Assembly (NCBI RefSeq): GCF_021343995.1
Contig: NZ_JAJTTE010000038.1
Span: forward strand, 1 to 64,000
Reading direction: 5' to 3'
Length of the DNA: 64,000 nt
Origin: Pseudonocardia terrae
GTDB taxonomy: Bacteria; Actinomycetota; Actinomycetes; Mycobacteriales; Pseudonocardiaceae
Shown here: positions 56,875-64,000 of the stretch, in pieces
Position numbering within the stretch: the first letter of the stretch is position 1
Layout of the letters: each line of letters opens with the position of its first letter
The notes under the pieces: generated by a model
What the model saw: the letters and a program-made list of their open reading frames with translations, nothing else
What the model was told of the DNA's origin: nothing
The model's database searches: none
Position numbers and translations under genes: made by a program

Positions 56875-57732
56875 ATGACGGAATCCGATCGGCCCCAGGA
56901 GGAGCGCGGACCCGACCGCGCAGAGGACCAGTCCGACGCTCCACGGAAGCGCCGGGGCCGCGTGCCCGGGGAGAACGCGCCCGACGGGGGCACGAAGCCG
57001 AGGGTCAAGGGGATCGCGGGAAGTGTCCGCCGGGCGACGGGGACGACCGGCCGGACCGCGACCCAGGCCGGCCGGGCCGCGGCCACGCGAGCGGGGCGGA
57101 CGGTGAGCCAGGCGGGCCGGGCCGCGGGCGAGGCGGGCCGGGCCGGCGGGCAGGCAGGTCAGGCAGGCGCGTCAGGTGCGGGACGGACCGCGCGGAGCAT
57201 CGCGCAGACCGGGCGGGCCGCGTCGTCCGGCGCGGTGCAGGCTGTCGGCAGCGCGGGCCGCACCGCCGCCACAACCGGCGGTGCGGCAGCGTCCGGTGTG
57301 GCCAAGACCGGCGGGGCCGCGGCGTCCGGTGTGGCCAAGACCGGCGGGGCCGTCGCCTCGGGCGTCGCGAAGACCGGTGAGGGCGCAGTGGGTGGGCTGG
57401 CCTCGGCCGCGACCGGAGCCCTGAAGGGCACCGTCGGCGCCGTGGGCTCGGTGGCCCGGATCGGGCTGGGGGCGAGCTTCGCCTTCCTGATGGCCAGGGC
57501 CGCGATCCTCCTGCAGCTGATCAAGCGGCTCGCGCTGCTGGCCCTCCAGGCCCTCGAACGGCTCGCCCGCCGGCTGGAGCAGTTCGCGGCGTCGGCCGCG
57601 CAGCCCAAGGCCGACAAGGCCACCGACTCCGAGACCGAGGACGAGACGGAGGACGAGACCGAGGACGAACCCGAGGCCCTGGCCGACGAGGACGTCGAGG
57701 AGGCCGACGAGAAGGCGCCGAACCCGACCTGA
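56875..57732 (+). CDS. Repetitive Ala/Gly-rich protein with acidic tail
   Basis: 285 residues, ATG with GAGGAGAGG 6 bp upstream. Layout: charged, Arg/Pro-rich start (1-45); a long low-complexity region of AGRAA/TGRTA repeats (45-135); three exact-type 11-residue repeats GGAAASGVAKT (135-167); a hydrophobic or amphipathic stretch (SFAFLMARAAILLQLIKRLA, about 200-220); and an acidic tail (TEDETEDETEDEPEALADED). Reminiscent of gas-vesicle or envelope-associated structural proteins, but no family recognised. The single hydrophobic helix may anchor it. Confidence 0.7.
   Translation: MTESDRPQEERGPDRAEDQSDAPRKRRGRVPGENAPDGGTKPRVKGIAGSVRRATGTTGRTATQAGRAAATRAGRTVSQAGRAAGEAGRAGGQAGQAGASGAGRTARSIAQTGRAASSGAVQAVGSAGRTAATTGGAAASGVAKTGGAAASGVAKTGGAVASGVAKTGEGAVGGLASAATGALKGTVGAVGSVARIGLGASFAFLMARAAILLQLIKRLALLALQALERLARRLEQFAASAAQPKADKATDSETEDETEDETEDEPEALADEDVEEADEKAPNPT
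57277..57375 (+). repeat. 3 x 33-bp coding tandem repeat
   Basis: Units 57277-57309, 57310-57342 and 57343-57375, each coding GGAAASGVAKT or a near variant. The first two differ at synonymous sites, the third has more changes. In frame, inside the repetitive protein. Confidence 0.85.
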
Positions 57733-57787
57733 TCCGACCTCGTCCGGTGTGTTGAGTGGTTCAAGGAACGGGACCAGACTCGGCCGG

Positions 57788-58282
57788 GTGCCGACGACGT
57801 CGGAGCTCGAGCACATGCTGCGCGGGGCCGCCCTCCGGGTGACCCGGCCGCGCGTGGCGGTGCTGGCCGCGGTGCACGACAACCCGCACGCCGACACCGA
57901 CACGATCCTCGCCGCGGCGCGCGGTGATCACGTCCAGGTCTCCCACCAGGCCGTCTACGACGTCCTGCGCGCGCTGACGGCGGTGGGCCTCGTCCGGCGG
58001 ATCCAGCCGGCCGGCCTGGTGTCGCGCTACGAGGCGCGCGTCGGGGACAACCACCACCACGTCGTGTGCCGGTCCTGCGGCGCGATCGCCGACGTCGACT
58101 GTGCCGTGGGCACCACCCCGTGCCTCACGGCGGCCGACGACCGGGGCTTCGCCGTCGAGGAGGCCGAGGTCACCTACTGGGGCCTCTGCCCGGACTGTGT
58201 CGCGGCCGCGCGCGACGGCGTCCCACCACGGCACACCGACCGACCGAAGGACAGCGCGAGACAGGAAGAAGGAGCGACGTGA
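57788..58282 (+). CDS. furA: Fur-family peroxide/iron regulator FurA
   Basis: 164 residues from GTG 57788, chosen by the position of LRVTRPRVAVLAAV relative to mycobacterial FurA; an in-frame GTG at 57749 is less likely. Winged helix (VSHQAVYDVLRALTAVGLV) and metal sites RVGDNHHHVVCRSCG and WGLCPDC. FurA normally represses the following katG and senses oxidative stress. Its stop overlaps katG (GTGA), so the two are coupled. No clear Shine-Dalgarno, as for the leaderless furA transcripts known in mycobacteria. Confidence 0.93.
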   Translation: MPTTSELEHMLRGAALRVTRPRVAVLAAVHDNPHADTDTILAAARGDHVQVSHQAVYDVLRALTAVGLVRRIQPAGLVSRYEARVGDNHHHVVCRSCGAIADVDCAVGTTPCLTAADDRGFAVEEAEVTYWGLCPDCVAAARDGVPPRHTDRPKDSARQEEGAT

Positions 58283-60480
58283 CCGAGAGCGTCAGCGAGA
58301 GCGAGAACCCGCGGATCCCGTCCCCGACCCCACCGGCGCACCGGCCGATGACGAACCGGGACTGGTGGCCGAACCAGCCGGACCTCTCGGTGCTGCGCAA
58401 GCACGCGCCGCAGGCCGATCCGATGGGCGGGACCTTCGACTACGCGAAGGAGTTCGCGACGCTCGATGTCGAAGCCCTCAAGCGGGACCTCGTCGAGCTG
58501 ATGACGACGTCGCAGGACTGGTGGCCCGCCGACTACGGCCACTACGGACCGATGATCATCCGGATGGCCTGGCACGCCGCGGGCACGTACCGCATCCACG
58601 ACGGCCGCGGCGGTGGCGGCCAGGGTGCCCAGCGCTTCGCCCCGCTGAACAGCTGGCCCGACAACGCGAACACCGACAAGGCGCGGCGGCTGCTCCTGCC
58701 GATCAAGCAGAAGTACGGCCGCAAGATCTCGTGGGCCGATCTCATGATCTTCGCGGGCAACGTCGCCTACGAGTCGATGGGGTTCACGACGTTCGGGTTC
58801 GGCTTCGGGCGCGAGGACATCTGGGAGCCGGAGGAGATCTTCTGGGGACCGGAGGACACGTGGCTCGGCGACGAGCGCTACAGCGGCGAGCGTGAGCTCG
58901 CGCAGCCCTTCGGCGCCGTCCAGATGGGCCTGATCTACGTGAACCCCGAGGGCCCGAACGGCAACCCGGACCCGTACAAGTCGGCCAAGGACGTCCGGGA
59001 CACGTTCGAGCGCATGGCGATGAACGACGAGGAGACGGCGGCGCTCATCATCGGCGGCCACACGATCGGCAAGTGCCACGGCGCGGTCAGCGAGGAGTAC
59101 CTCGGCCCGGAGGTCGAGGGCGCTCCCCTGGAGGAACAGGGTCTCGGCTGGAAGAACCGCCACGGCAGTGGCAACGGCGTCCACACGATGGTCAGCGGGC
59201 TGGAGGGCGCATGGACCAACGAGCCCGTGACCTGGGACAACGGGTATCTGGACAACCTGTTGGGCTACGACTGGGAGCTCACCGAGAGCCCGGCCGGCGC
59301 GAAGCAGTGGACCCCGAAGAACCCCGAGGCCCAGGACACTGTGCCCGACGCCCACGACCCGTCGAAGCGGCACGCCCCGATGATGTTGACGTCGGACATC
59401 GCGCTGAAGGTGGACCCGATCTACGGGCCGATCGTGAAGCGCTTCCACGAGAACCCGGACGAGCTCGCACTCGCGTTCGCCAAGTCCTGGTACAAGCTGC
59501 TGCACCGCGACATGGGCCCGGTCTCGCGATTCCTCGGCCCGTACGTGGCCGAGCCGCAGGTGTGGCAGGACCCGGTCCCCGCCGTCGACCACGAGCTCGT
59601 CGGCGACGACGACGTCGCCGCCCTCAAGGCGCGGATCCTCGACTCGGGCCTGACCGTCCCGCAGCTGGTCTCGACCGCATGGGCGTCGGCGTCCTCCTTC
59701 CGCGGCACGGACAAGCGCGGCGGGGCGAACGGCGCGCGGATCCGCCTCGAGCCGCAGCGCAGCTGGGAGGCCAACGAGCCGGCGGCGCTGGCGGCGGCGC
59801 TGGAGACCCTCGAGCGGATCCAGCAGGAGTTCAACGACGGGCAGTCCGGCGGGAAGAAGACCTCGCTCGCCGACCTGATCGTCCTGGGCGGCTGCGCGGC
59901 CGTCGAGAAGGCGGCGCGCGACGGCGGGCACGAGGTCACGGTCCCGTTCACGCCGGGCCGCACGGACGCCTCGCAGGAGCAGACCGACGTGGACTCCTTC
60001 GCCGTGCTCGAGCCGAACGCGGACGGGTTCCGCAACTTCCTCCGGTCCGGCGACAAGCTGCCGCCGGAGCAACGGCTGGTGGACCGGGCGTACATGCTCA
60101 ACCTGACCGCTCCGGAGATGACGGTGCTGGTCGGCGGCATGCGGAGCCTGGACGCCAACACCGGGCACACCCCGCACGGCGTCCTCACCGACCGGCCGGG
60201 CACGTTGAGCACGGACTTCTTCGTCAACCTGCTCGACATGGGCACCGAATGGCGCACGTCGGAGTCGACGGAGAACGTGTACGAGGGCCGGGACCGCGCC
60301 ACGGGCGAGGTGAGGTGGACCGCCACCGCCGTCGACCTCGTCTTCGGCGCGAGCTCCCCGCTGCGGGCCATCGCCGAGTTCTACTCGTGCCAGGACGCGG
60401 GGGAGAAGTTCGTGCAGGACTTCGCCGCGGCCTGGAACAAGGTCATGAACCTCGACCGCTTCGACCTGGCCCGATCGTGA
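58279..60480 (+). CDS. katG: Catalase-peroxidase
   Basis: 733 residues, GTG 58279 overlapping furA, GAAGGAG upstream. Bifunctional haem enzyme that removes H2O2. Distal triad in IIRMAWHAAGTYR, proximal His in IIGGHTIGKCHG, and all three residues of the Met-Tyr-Trp crosslink (Trp in MAWH, Tyr in GLIYVNPEGPNG, Met in RMAMNDEE). The Ser equivalent to Ser315 of the tuberculosis enzyme is present (MVSGLEGAWTN). Second, non-haem domain complete. Intact; operon ends at the hairpin at 60497. Confidence 0.97.
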   Translation: MTESVSESENPRIPSPTPPAHRPMTNRDWWPNQPDLSVLRKHAPQADPMGGTFDYAKEFATLDVEALKRDLVELMTTSQDWWPADYGHYGPMIIRMAWHAAGTYRIHDGRGGGGQGAQRFAPLNSWPDNANTDKARRLLLPIKQKYGRKISWADLMIFAGNVAYESMGFTTFGFGFGREDIWEPEEIFWGPEDTWLGDERYSGERELAQPFGAVQMGLIYVNPEGPNGNPDPYKSAKDVRDTFERMAMNDEETAALIIGGHTIGKCHGAVSEEYLGPEVEGAPLEEQGLGWKNRHGSGNGVHTMVSGLEGAWTNEPVTWDNGYLDNLLGYDWELTESPAGAKQWTPKNPEAQDTVPDAHDPSKRHAPMMLTSDIALKVDPIYGPIVKRFHENPDELALAFAKSWYKLLHRDMGPVSRFLGPYVAEPQVWQDPVPAVDHELVGDDDVAALKARILDSGLTVPQLVSTAWASASSFRGTDKRGGANGARIRLEPQRSWEANEPAALAAALETLERIQQEFNDGQSGGKKTSLADLIVLGGCAAVEKAARDGGHEVTVPFTPGRTDASQEQTDVDSFAVLEPNADGFRNFLRSGDKLPPEQRLVDRAYMLNLTAPEMTVLVGGMRSLDANTGHTPHGVLTDRPGTLSTDFFVNLLDMGTEWRTSESTENVYEGRDRATGEVRWTATAVDLVFGASSPLRAIAEFYSCQDAGEKFVQDFAAAWNKVMNLDRFDLARS

Positions 60481-60496
60481 GGATCGCGTAGCCGGG

Positions 60497-60525
60497 GTCC
60501 GGGTCGGCCGCCGGCCGACCCGGAC
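60497..60525 (+). terminator. Strong hairpin terminator of furA-katG
   Basis: GTCCGGGTCGGCC pairs perfectly with GGCCGACCCGGAC around a 3-base loop, 17 bp after the katG stop. No U-tract, usual for this group. Confidence 0.8.
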
Positions 60526-60582
60526 GGCGGTGCCGTCGTCCCGTAGGGCGTTGGTTCGGCCGCGGAGCGGGTACTGGTCGCC

Positions 60583-60840
60583 ATGGCAGACGAACGAGGC
60601 GACCGGAGGTCACCCGAGCACGACCGGACGCCGGGCGCCCCGGTGGGAGAACGTGCGGCGGGCGGACGCGATCGCGCGGCCGAGGCCGACCGCCCGGGGG
60701 CGGACGAGCACACCGAGCGTGGTCCCGTCGGGCGTGGCAACGACGAGCCGGCGGAGCAGGAGCGGCCCACCGGACGCGTCGATCCCGACTCCGAGCACGG
60801 CACCCATTCCCCGTCGGGGCCAGGGGTGCGCGGGGACTGA
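60583..60840 (+). CDS. Small, highly charged hypothetical protein
   Basis: 85 residues from ATG 60583. Entirely hydrophilic, rich in Asp, Glu, Arg, Gly and Pro, without predicted secondary structure or motif; probably disordered if made. A GGAGCGG site sits 12-14 bp before the ATG, further than ideal. It could be a fortuitous open frame. Confidence 0.4.
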   Translation: MADERGDRRSPEHDRTPGAPVGERAAGGRDRAAEADRPGADEHTERGPVGRGNDEPAEQERPTGRVDPDSEHGTHSPSGPGVRGD

Positions 60841-60895
60841 CCGCCGGCCGGGCGGCGACCCGGGGCCGACATCGGAAGGGGCGAGGCAGGCGGCG

Positions 60896-62728
60896 TCAGG
60901 TCCGGCCGGCCCGGCTGAGCTTGCGCCACAGCCATCCCGCCGGCACCCGCCGCCCGGTCTGCACGTACTCCCGTGCGGCGTCGACCAGCATCGTGAGGTC
61001 GAGCCCGCGGCGGGCGGCGGTGGCGCCGAGCAGGAGGAGCTCGTCGTCCGGGGCGAGGACGAAGTCGTCTTCGGGCCCCATGACGCACTCCTCGCCGTCC
61101 GCACCCGACCGCAGCACCATCAGCACGGTCACGGCGAGCCGGTCCTCGCGGCGTTCGGGGTCGCGCAGGACGTCGCCGAGCCGTGCCTCCCCGGACCGGA
61201 GCCAGCCGAGCAGGGTCGGCGCCTCGCTCTGGTTGAGGCGGATCTTCCACACGGTCGGCAGCCGCCGTCCGCAGTCCGCCGTGACGCGCCGGATCAGCTC
61301 CGCCGCCCACGCGTCGCCCTGCTGCGGCACACCCTGCAGGAAGCGCCAGAGGAGCGGGGTGCTGAGCTGCGCGAACACCTCGTGCGCCACGACCTCCGCG
61401 GGCACGAGCAGCGAGTCGATCTCCATCGCGGCGAACAGCGGCGCGCTCGATGCCCGGTTCTGCCGCGCGGCCACGAAGAGCGAGCGGTTCAGCCGGCGGG
61501 CGTCGGAGACCATCGAGAGGTTGGTGGTGTCGTTGTCCGTGCCGGCGACGAATCCCACGGCGTCGGCAACGCCCGCGCGTTCCAGGACCGCCGGATCGAC
61601 GCCGGAGCCCTCGATGGTGCTGACGCCGTCGTGGGACTCCGGCGTCGCGGCGCGCGGCTCGACCACGGTCACGTCGAGTCCCTCGGCGCGCAGGTCGGCG
61701 GTGACCTCGCGGCCGAAGCGGCCGTAGCCGCACACGATCCAGCGGCCGGTACCGGGCGGGCGGCCGCGGGCGGGCAGCTCGGCGCCCGGCCCGCTCTCCA
61801 GCCACGTCATGAGCTGGTAGGAGGCCGGCGAGCGCATGGCGATCCGCAGGTGGTCGCCGAAGCGGTTGAAGGGGTTGACGACGGTCGGGCTGCCGAACGC
61901 GTGCATGCGCTCCTCGATCGCCGGCGAGACGGTGCGCGCGACCACCGGCAGGTCCGGCCGCAGCAGCGCGGCGGTCATCGCCACGGCGAGGTTGGCCTCG
62001 TCGTCGTTGGTGAGGGCGACGACGGCCTCGCACCGCAGGTTGCGCAGCCCGGCCACGCCGAGGTGTCCCGGGTCGCGCCCGTCGGCGACGAGCCCGGGGA
62101 CGTCCCCGCGGTACGAACCGAGCTCGAGGGCGTCGATGCGCTCCTCGGCGATGTCGATCACGACGACCCGGCGGCCGAGCGCGTCGAACGCGCTGCACAA
62201 CAGCTCCCCGGTGCGTCCGTGGCCGACGATCAGCAGGAACGGCTCGCGCAGCCGCTTGACCTTGCGGGTGAAGTGCTGCAGGGCGAGCGCCCGGCGGAAC
62301 GCGCGGTCCTGCAGGAGCGCCAGCAATGTGCCGACCGCGTAGGCCCAGCCGATGACGGTGAGGTAGATCGTCGCGGTGACCCACAGCCGTTGGGCGGGGG
62401 TGAAGGTGTTCGGCAGCTCGCCGAAGCCGATCGTCGACGCCGTGTAGCTCATGAAGTAGAAGGCGTCGAAGAAGCTCATCCGGTACGGCGCGCCGGTGGC
62501 GTCCTGGCCGGGGACGAGGGTCAGGCCCAGCACGCTCACCGCGAAGATCGTGATCAGCACGATGAGCGGGGCGCGCATGCGGCGCAGGACCAGGAAGATC
62601 GTGGCCTCGGCCTCGACGGCGGACGCCATCGGGATCCGCCGCCGCAGCCGTCGGGACGGACCGCGGGGGCCCGGGTCCTCGTCCTGGCCCAGCAGCCGCA
62701 TCCAGAAGGAGAGCAGCGGGTTGCCCAT
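60896..62728 (-). CDS. Two-RCK (TrkA-N) potassium channel
   Basis: 610 residues from ATG 62728. Membrane part: TM1 near 55-73, pore with filter STIGFGELPNTF near 97 (TIGFG variant of TVGYG) and TM2 near 120-140. Then RCK1 (LLIVGHGRTGELLCSAFDAL, about 165) and RCK2 (WIVCGYGRFGREVTADLRAE, about 330), each a Rossmann NAD-type domain, and a TrkA-C-like end. A K+ channel gated by nucleotides or ions through the RCK rings. It follows the DUF6394 gene by 6 bp, so same transcript. Confidence 0.9.
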   Translation of the reverse strand: MGNPLLSFWMRLLGQDEDPGPRGPSRRLRRRIPMASAVEAEATIFLVLRRMRAPLIVLITIFAVSVLGLTLVPGQDATGAPYRMSFFDAFYFMSYTASTIGFGELPNTFTPAQRLWVTATIYLTVIGWAYAVGTLLALLQDRAFRRALALQHFTRKVKRLREPFLLIVGHGRTGELLCSAFDALGRRVVVIDIAEERIDALELGSYRGDVPGLVADGRDPGHLGVAGLRNLRCEAVVALTNDDEANLAVAMTAALLRPDLPVVARTVSPAIEERMHAFGSPTVVNPFNRFGDHLRIAMRSPASYQLMTWLESGPGAELPARGRPPGTGRWIVCGYGRFGREVTADLRAEGLDVTVVEPRAATPESHDGVSTIEGSGVDPAVLERAGVADAVGFVAGTDNDTTNLSMVSDARRLNRSLFVAARQNRASSAPLFAAMEIDSLLVPAEVVAHEVFAQLSTPLLWRFLQGVPQQGDAWAAELIRRVTADCGRRLPTVWKIRLNQSEAPTLLGWLRSGEARLGDVLRDPERREDRLAVTVLMVLRSGADGEECVMGPEDDFVLAPDDELLLLGATAARRGLDLTMLVDAAREYVQTGRRVPAGWLWRKLSRAGRT

Positions 62729-62734
62729 GAGCCC

Positions 62735-63121
62735 CTACCGGCGGTGGTACGACACGGTCTCGACCACGAGCAGCACCACCGAGACCACGTTGGCGAACAG
62801 CGCGCCGCCCGAGAGCGACACGACGCTCGCCATCGCCGACGGGGTCAGGCCGGTCTCCGCGATGTGGGCCGAGTAGGTCCAGGCCAGCGCCGCCGCGACG
62901 AGCTGCAGGTCGGCGACCAGGCTGGTGGCGAGGTGGACCGCGCCGATCTGGGTGCGATCGCCGAACTTCAGCACGGTCGCGATGAGGCTGACGACGATGG
63001 CGGCGAACAGCTCGTAGATGTTGTGCAGCGCGGGGTCGGAGATGTTGCCGATGAAGAAGCCGAAGTTGAGCGTCGCGGCCAGCAGCACGAAGAAGCCGAA
63101 CACGACCTTCTCGAGGTTCAT
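62735..63121 (-). CDS. DUF6394-type four-helix membrane protein
   Basis: 128 residues from ATG 63121. Four predicted membrane helices (VVFGFFVLLAATLNFGFFIG; IYELFAAIVVSLIATVL; about 70-88; and ALFANVVSVVLLVVETV). Placed 6 bp upstream of the K+ channel; this pairing recurs in actinobacteria as I recall, suggesting an accessory subunit. The molecular role is unknown. Confidence 0.75.
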   Translation of the reverse strand: MNLEKVVFGFFVLLAATLNFGFFIGNISDPALHNIYELFAAIVVSLIATVLKFGDRTQIGAVHLATSLVADLQLVAAALAWTYSAHIAETGLTPSAMASVVSLSGGALFANVVSVVLLVVETVSYHRR

Positions 63122-63205
63122 CCGCGCTCCCGGCTCCGGTCGTTACGCCCGGGCGACAGGATGGCACGGCGCCGGGGCGTGCGCTGATCGACGACCTTCG
63201 GGCGG

Positions 63206-64000
63206 CTACCCGGTCTTCTCGAGGTGCTCGATCGAGATGTTGGTGTCCGCACCCGGGTCCCAGGACGGCCAGGTCGGGAAGAACTGGGCACCTGCGGAGG
63301 CGAGCAGGAGCGTCACCGCGAGTGCACCCGCGAACCGCCGGGGCGGAGGGCGACGAGGCCGTGGGCGGTGATGACCAGGACCGCCGCCCAGGTGCGGCCC
63401 CGCCCGGTGCACGCCCAGAGCACGGCGCCGGACGCTGCATAGCAGCCGCCGAGCACGAGGAAACAGAGCGCGAGCGTCAGCGGGGACAGGTGCGTGGTGG
63501 AGCCGAGGGCGTCGGCGGTGCTCTGACCGAGCGCGGAGATCGAGTTCTCCTGCGAGCGGTTCACGGCGAGCCCGGCGCGCGCGGCCCGGTCGGTGAGGGT
63601 GGCGAGGTATCCGGTGCTCAGGTGGACGGCGAACGAGGCGATCGTCAGCAGCAGACCGGGGAGCAGCGTCGGGGCTGCGACGGCGGCCAGTCCCCACCGC
63701 GACCATCCGAGTCGGGAGAGGCCGAGCAGGACCAGCACGACGAGGAAGGGGAAGGCGACTTCCGCCGTCGCCACCGTCAGGGCGGTGACCAGGGCCATCG
63801 CGAGCACCCGCAGTGACCGACGGGAGGACCCGAGGGACAGCGCGGCGACGACGACCAGGCCGGCGATGGCCACCGAGTCGTATCGCCCCCGGTTCTGCAC
63901 GGTCAGCGCGAAGGTGAAGGGCGAGGCGATCAGGACCGCCGCCACGAACACCCCGTCGCCGGGGCGCACGACGGTCCGGATCGTCGCCGCGGTCAGCCAG
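63206..64000 (-). pseudogene. Polytopic membrane protein, partial and frameshifted near its 3' end
   Basis: Runs in from beyond the window end: hydrophobic helices (VFVAAVLIASPFTFALTV, VAIAGLVVVAALSLGSSRR, LVTALTVATAEVAFPFLVVL and more) and a large loop (LAVNRSQENSISALGQ). At about 63340-63350 (HGLVALRP) the reading shifts by one into RRFAGALAVTLLLASAGAQF and ends SIEHLEKTG at 63206. The native tail is thus out of frame with the body. The indel is in a C/G run, so it may be an assembly error. Family not recognised. Confidence 0.6.

Noticed and set aside
57277..57375. CRISPR-like array
   Set aside because: The 33-bp units are contiguous, in frame and without spacers; they encode a peptide repeat. 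The 23-bp repeats at 42700 also have no spacers. No cas genes.

Overview
The window is a very GC-rich chromosomal segment with GTG starts, GTGA/ATGA gene overlaps and leaderless-type promoters. It is clearly actinobacterial and most like Pseudonocardia or a relative (inference from gene content: MFS/thymidylate-kinase fusion next to holB, a furA-katG pair, an IdeR/DmdR-type iron box, NRPS siderophore genes).

Layout. 1-7.4 kb: end of a membrane-anchored protein, the MFS/tmk-like fusion, holB, an NTF2-like protein, then a visibly decayed cell-envelope glycosyltransferase locus (two frameshifts in a GT-C-like membrane protein, and a frameshift plus an in-frame TAG in a GspE-N/GT2 gene). 7.47-16.29 kb: an approximately 8.8-kb genomic island in tRNA-Thr(CGT), bounded by a 44-bp direct repeat of the tRNA 3' half. 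It carries an AlbA_2 (Schlafen-like) protein, an IS1380-type remnant, a broken SWIM-associated gene, an antitoxin/PIN-fusion pair, a conserved protein of unknown function coupled to a primase (AEP)-helicase fusion of the TOTE type, and a DUF433/PIN-like toxin-antitoxin pair in which both genes are interrupted by TAG. No integrase is left. 17-21.2 kb: M20 amidohydrolase, small membrane protein, FAD monooxygenase, exported protein.

21.4-42.6 kb: a complete-looking hydroxamate siderophore operon on the minus strand behind an iron box: ornithine N5-monooxygenase, MbtH, siderophore-binding lipoprotein, a 4669-residue tetramodular NRPS (A-T-C-A-T-C-A-T-E-C-A-T-E), formyltransferase and two half-size ABC exporters. 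From mbtH to the last exporter every gene overlaps the next. Three adenylation domains read as N5-hydroxyornithine-specific. The NRPS ends in an epimerase with no thioesterase, its first two C domains lack the second His of HHxxxDG, and the two exporters have complementary degenerate ATPase sites.

42.9-49.1 kb: malic enzyme, an OBAP (DUF1264) protein, monomeric aconitase, quinone oxidoreductase, and an ECF sigma factor with a SnoaL tail. 49.1-55.9 kb: a TetR regulator divergent from a coupled acyl-CoA catabolism cluster (acyl-CoA ligase, two luciferase-like monooxygenases, SDR, acetoacetyl-CoA synthetase). 56-64 kb: a truncated FAD-oxidase pseudogene, a repetitive Ala/Gly-rich acidic-tailed protein, furA-katG with a strong terminator, a two-RCK potassium channel with its DUF6394 neighbour, and a partial, frameshifted membrane protein running off the end.

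All assignments come from reading the sequence; no database search was run. Several single-base frameshifts lie in G/C runs, so some pseudogene calls could be assembly errors.
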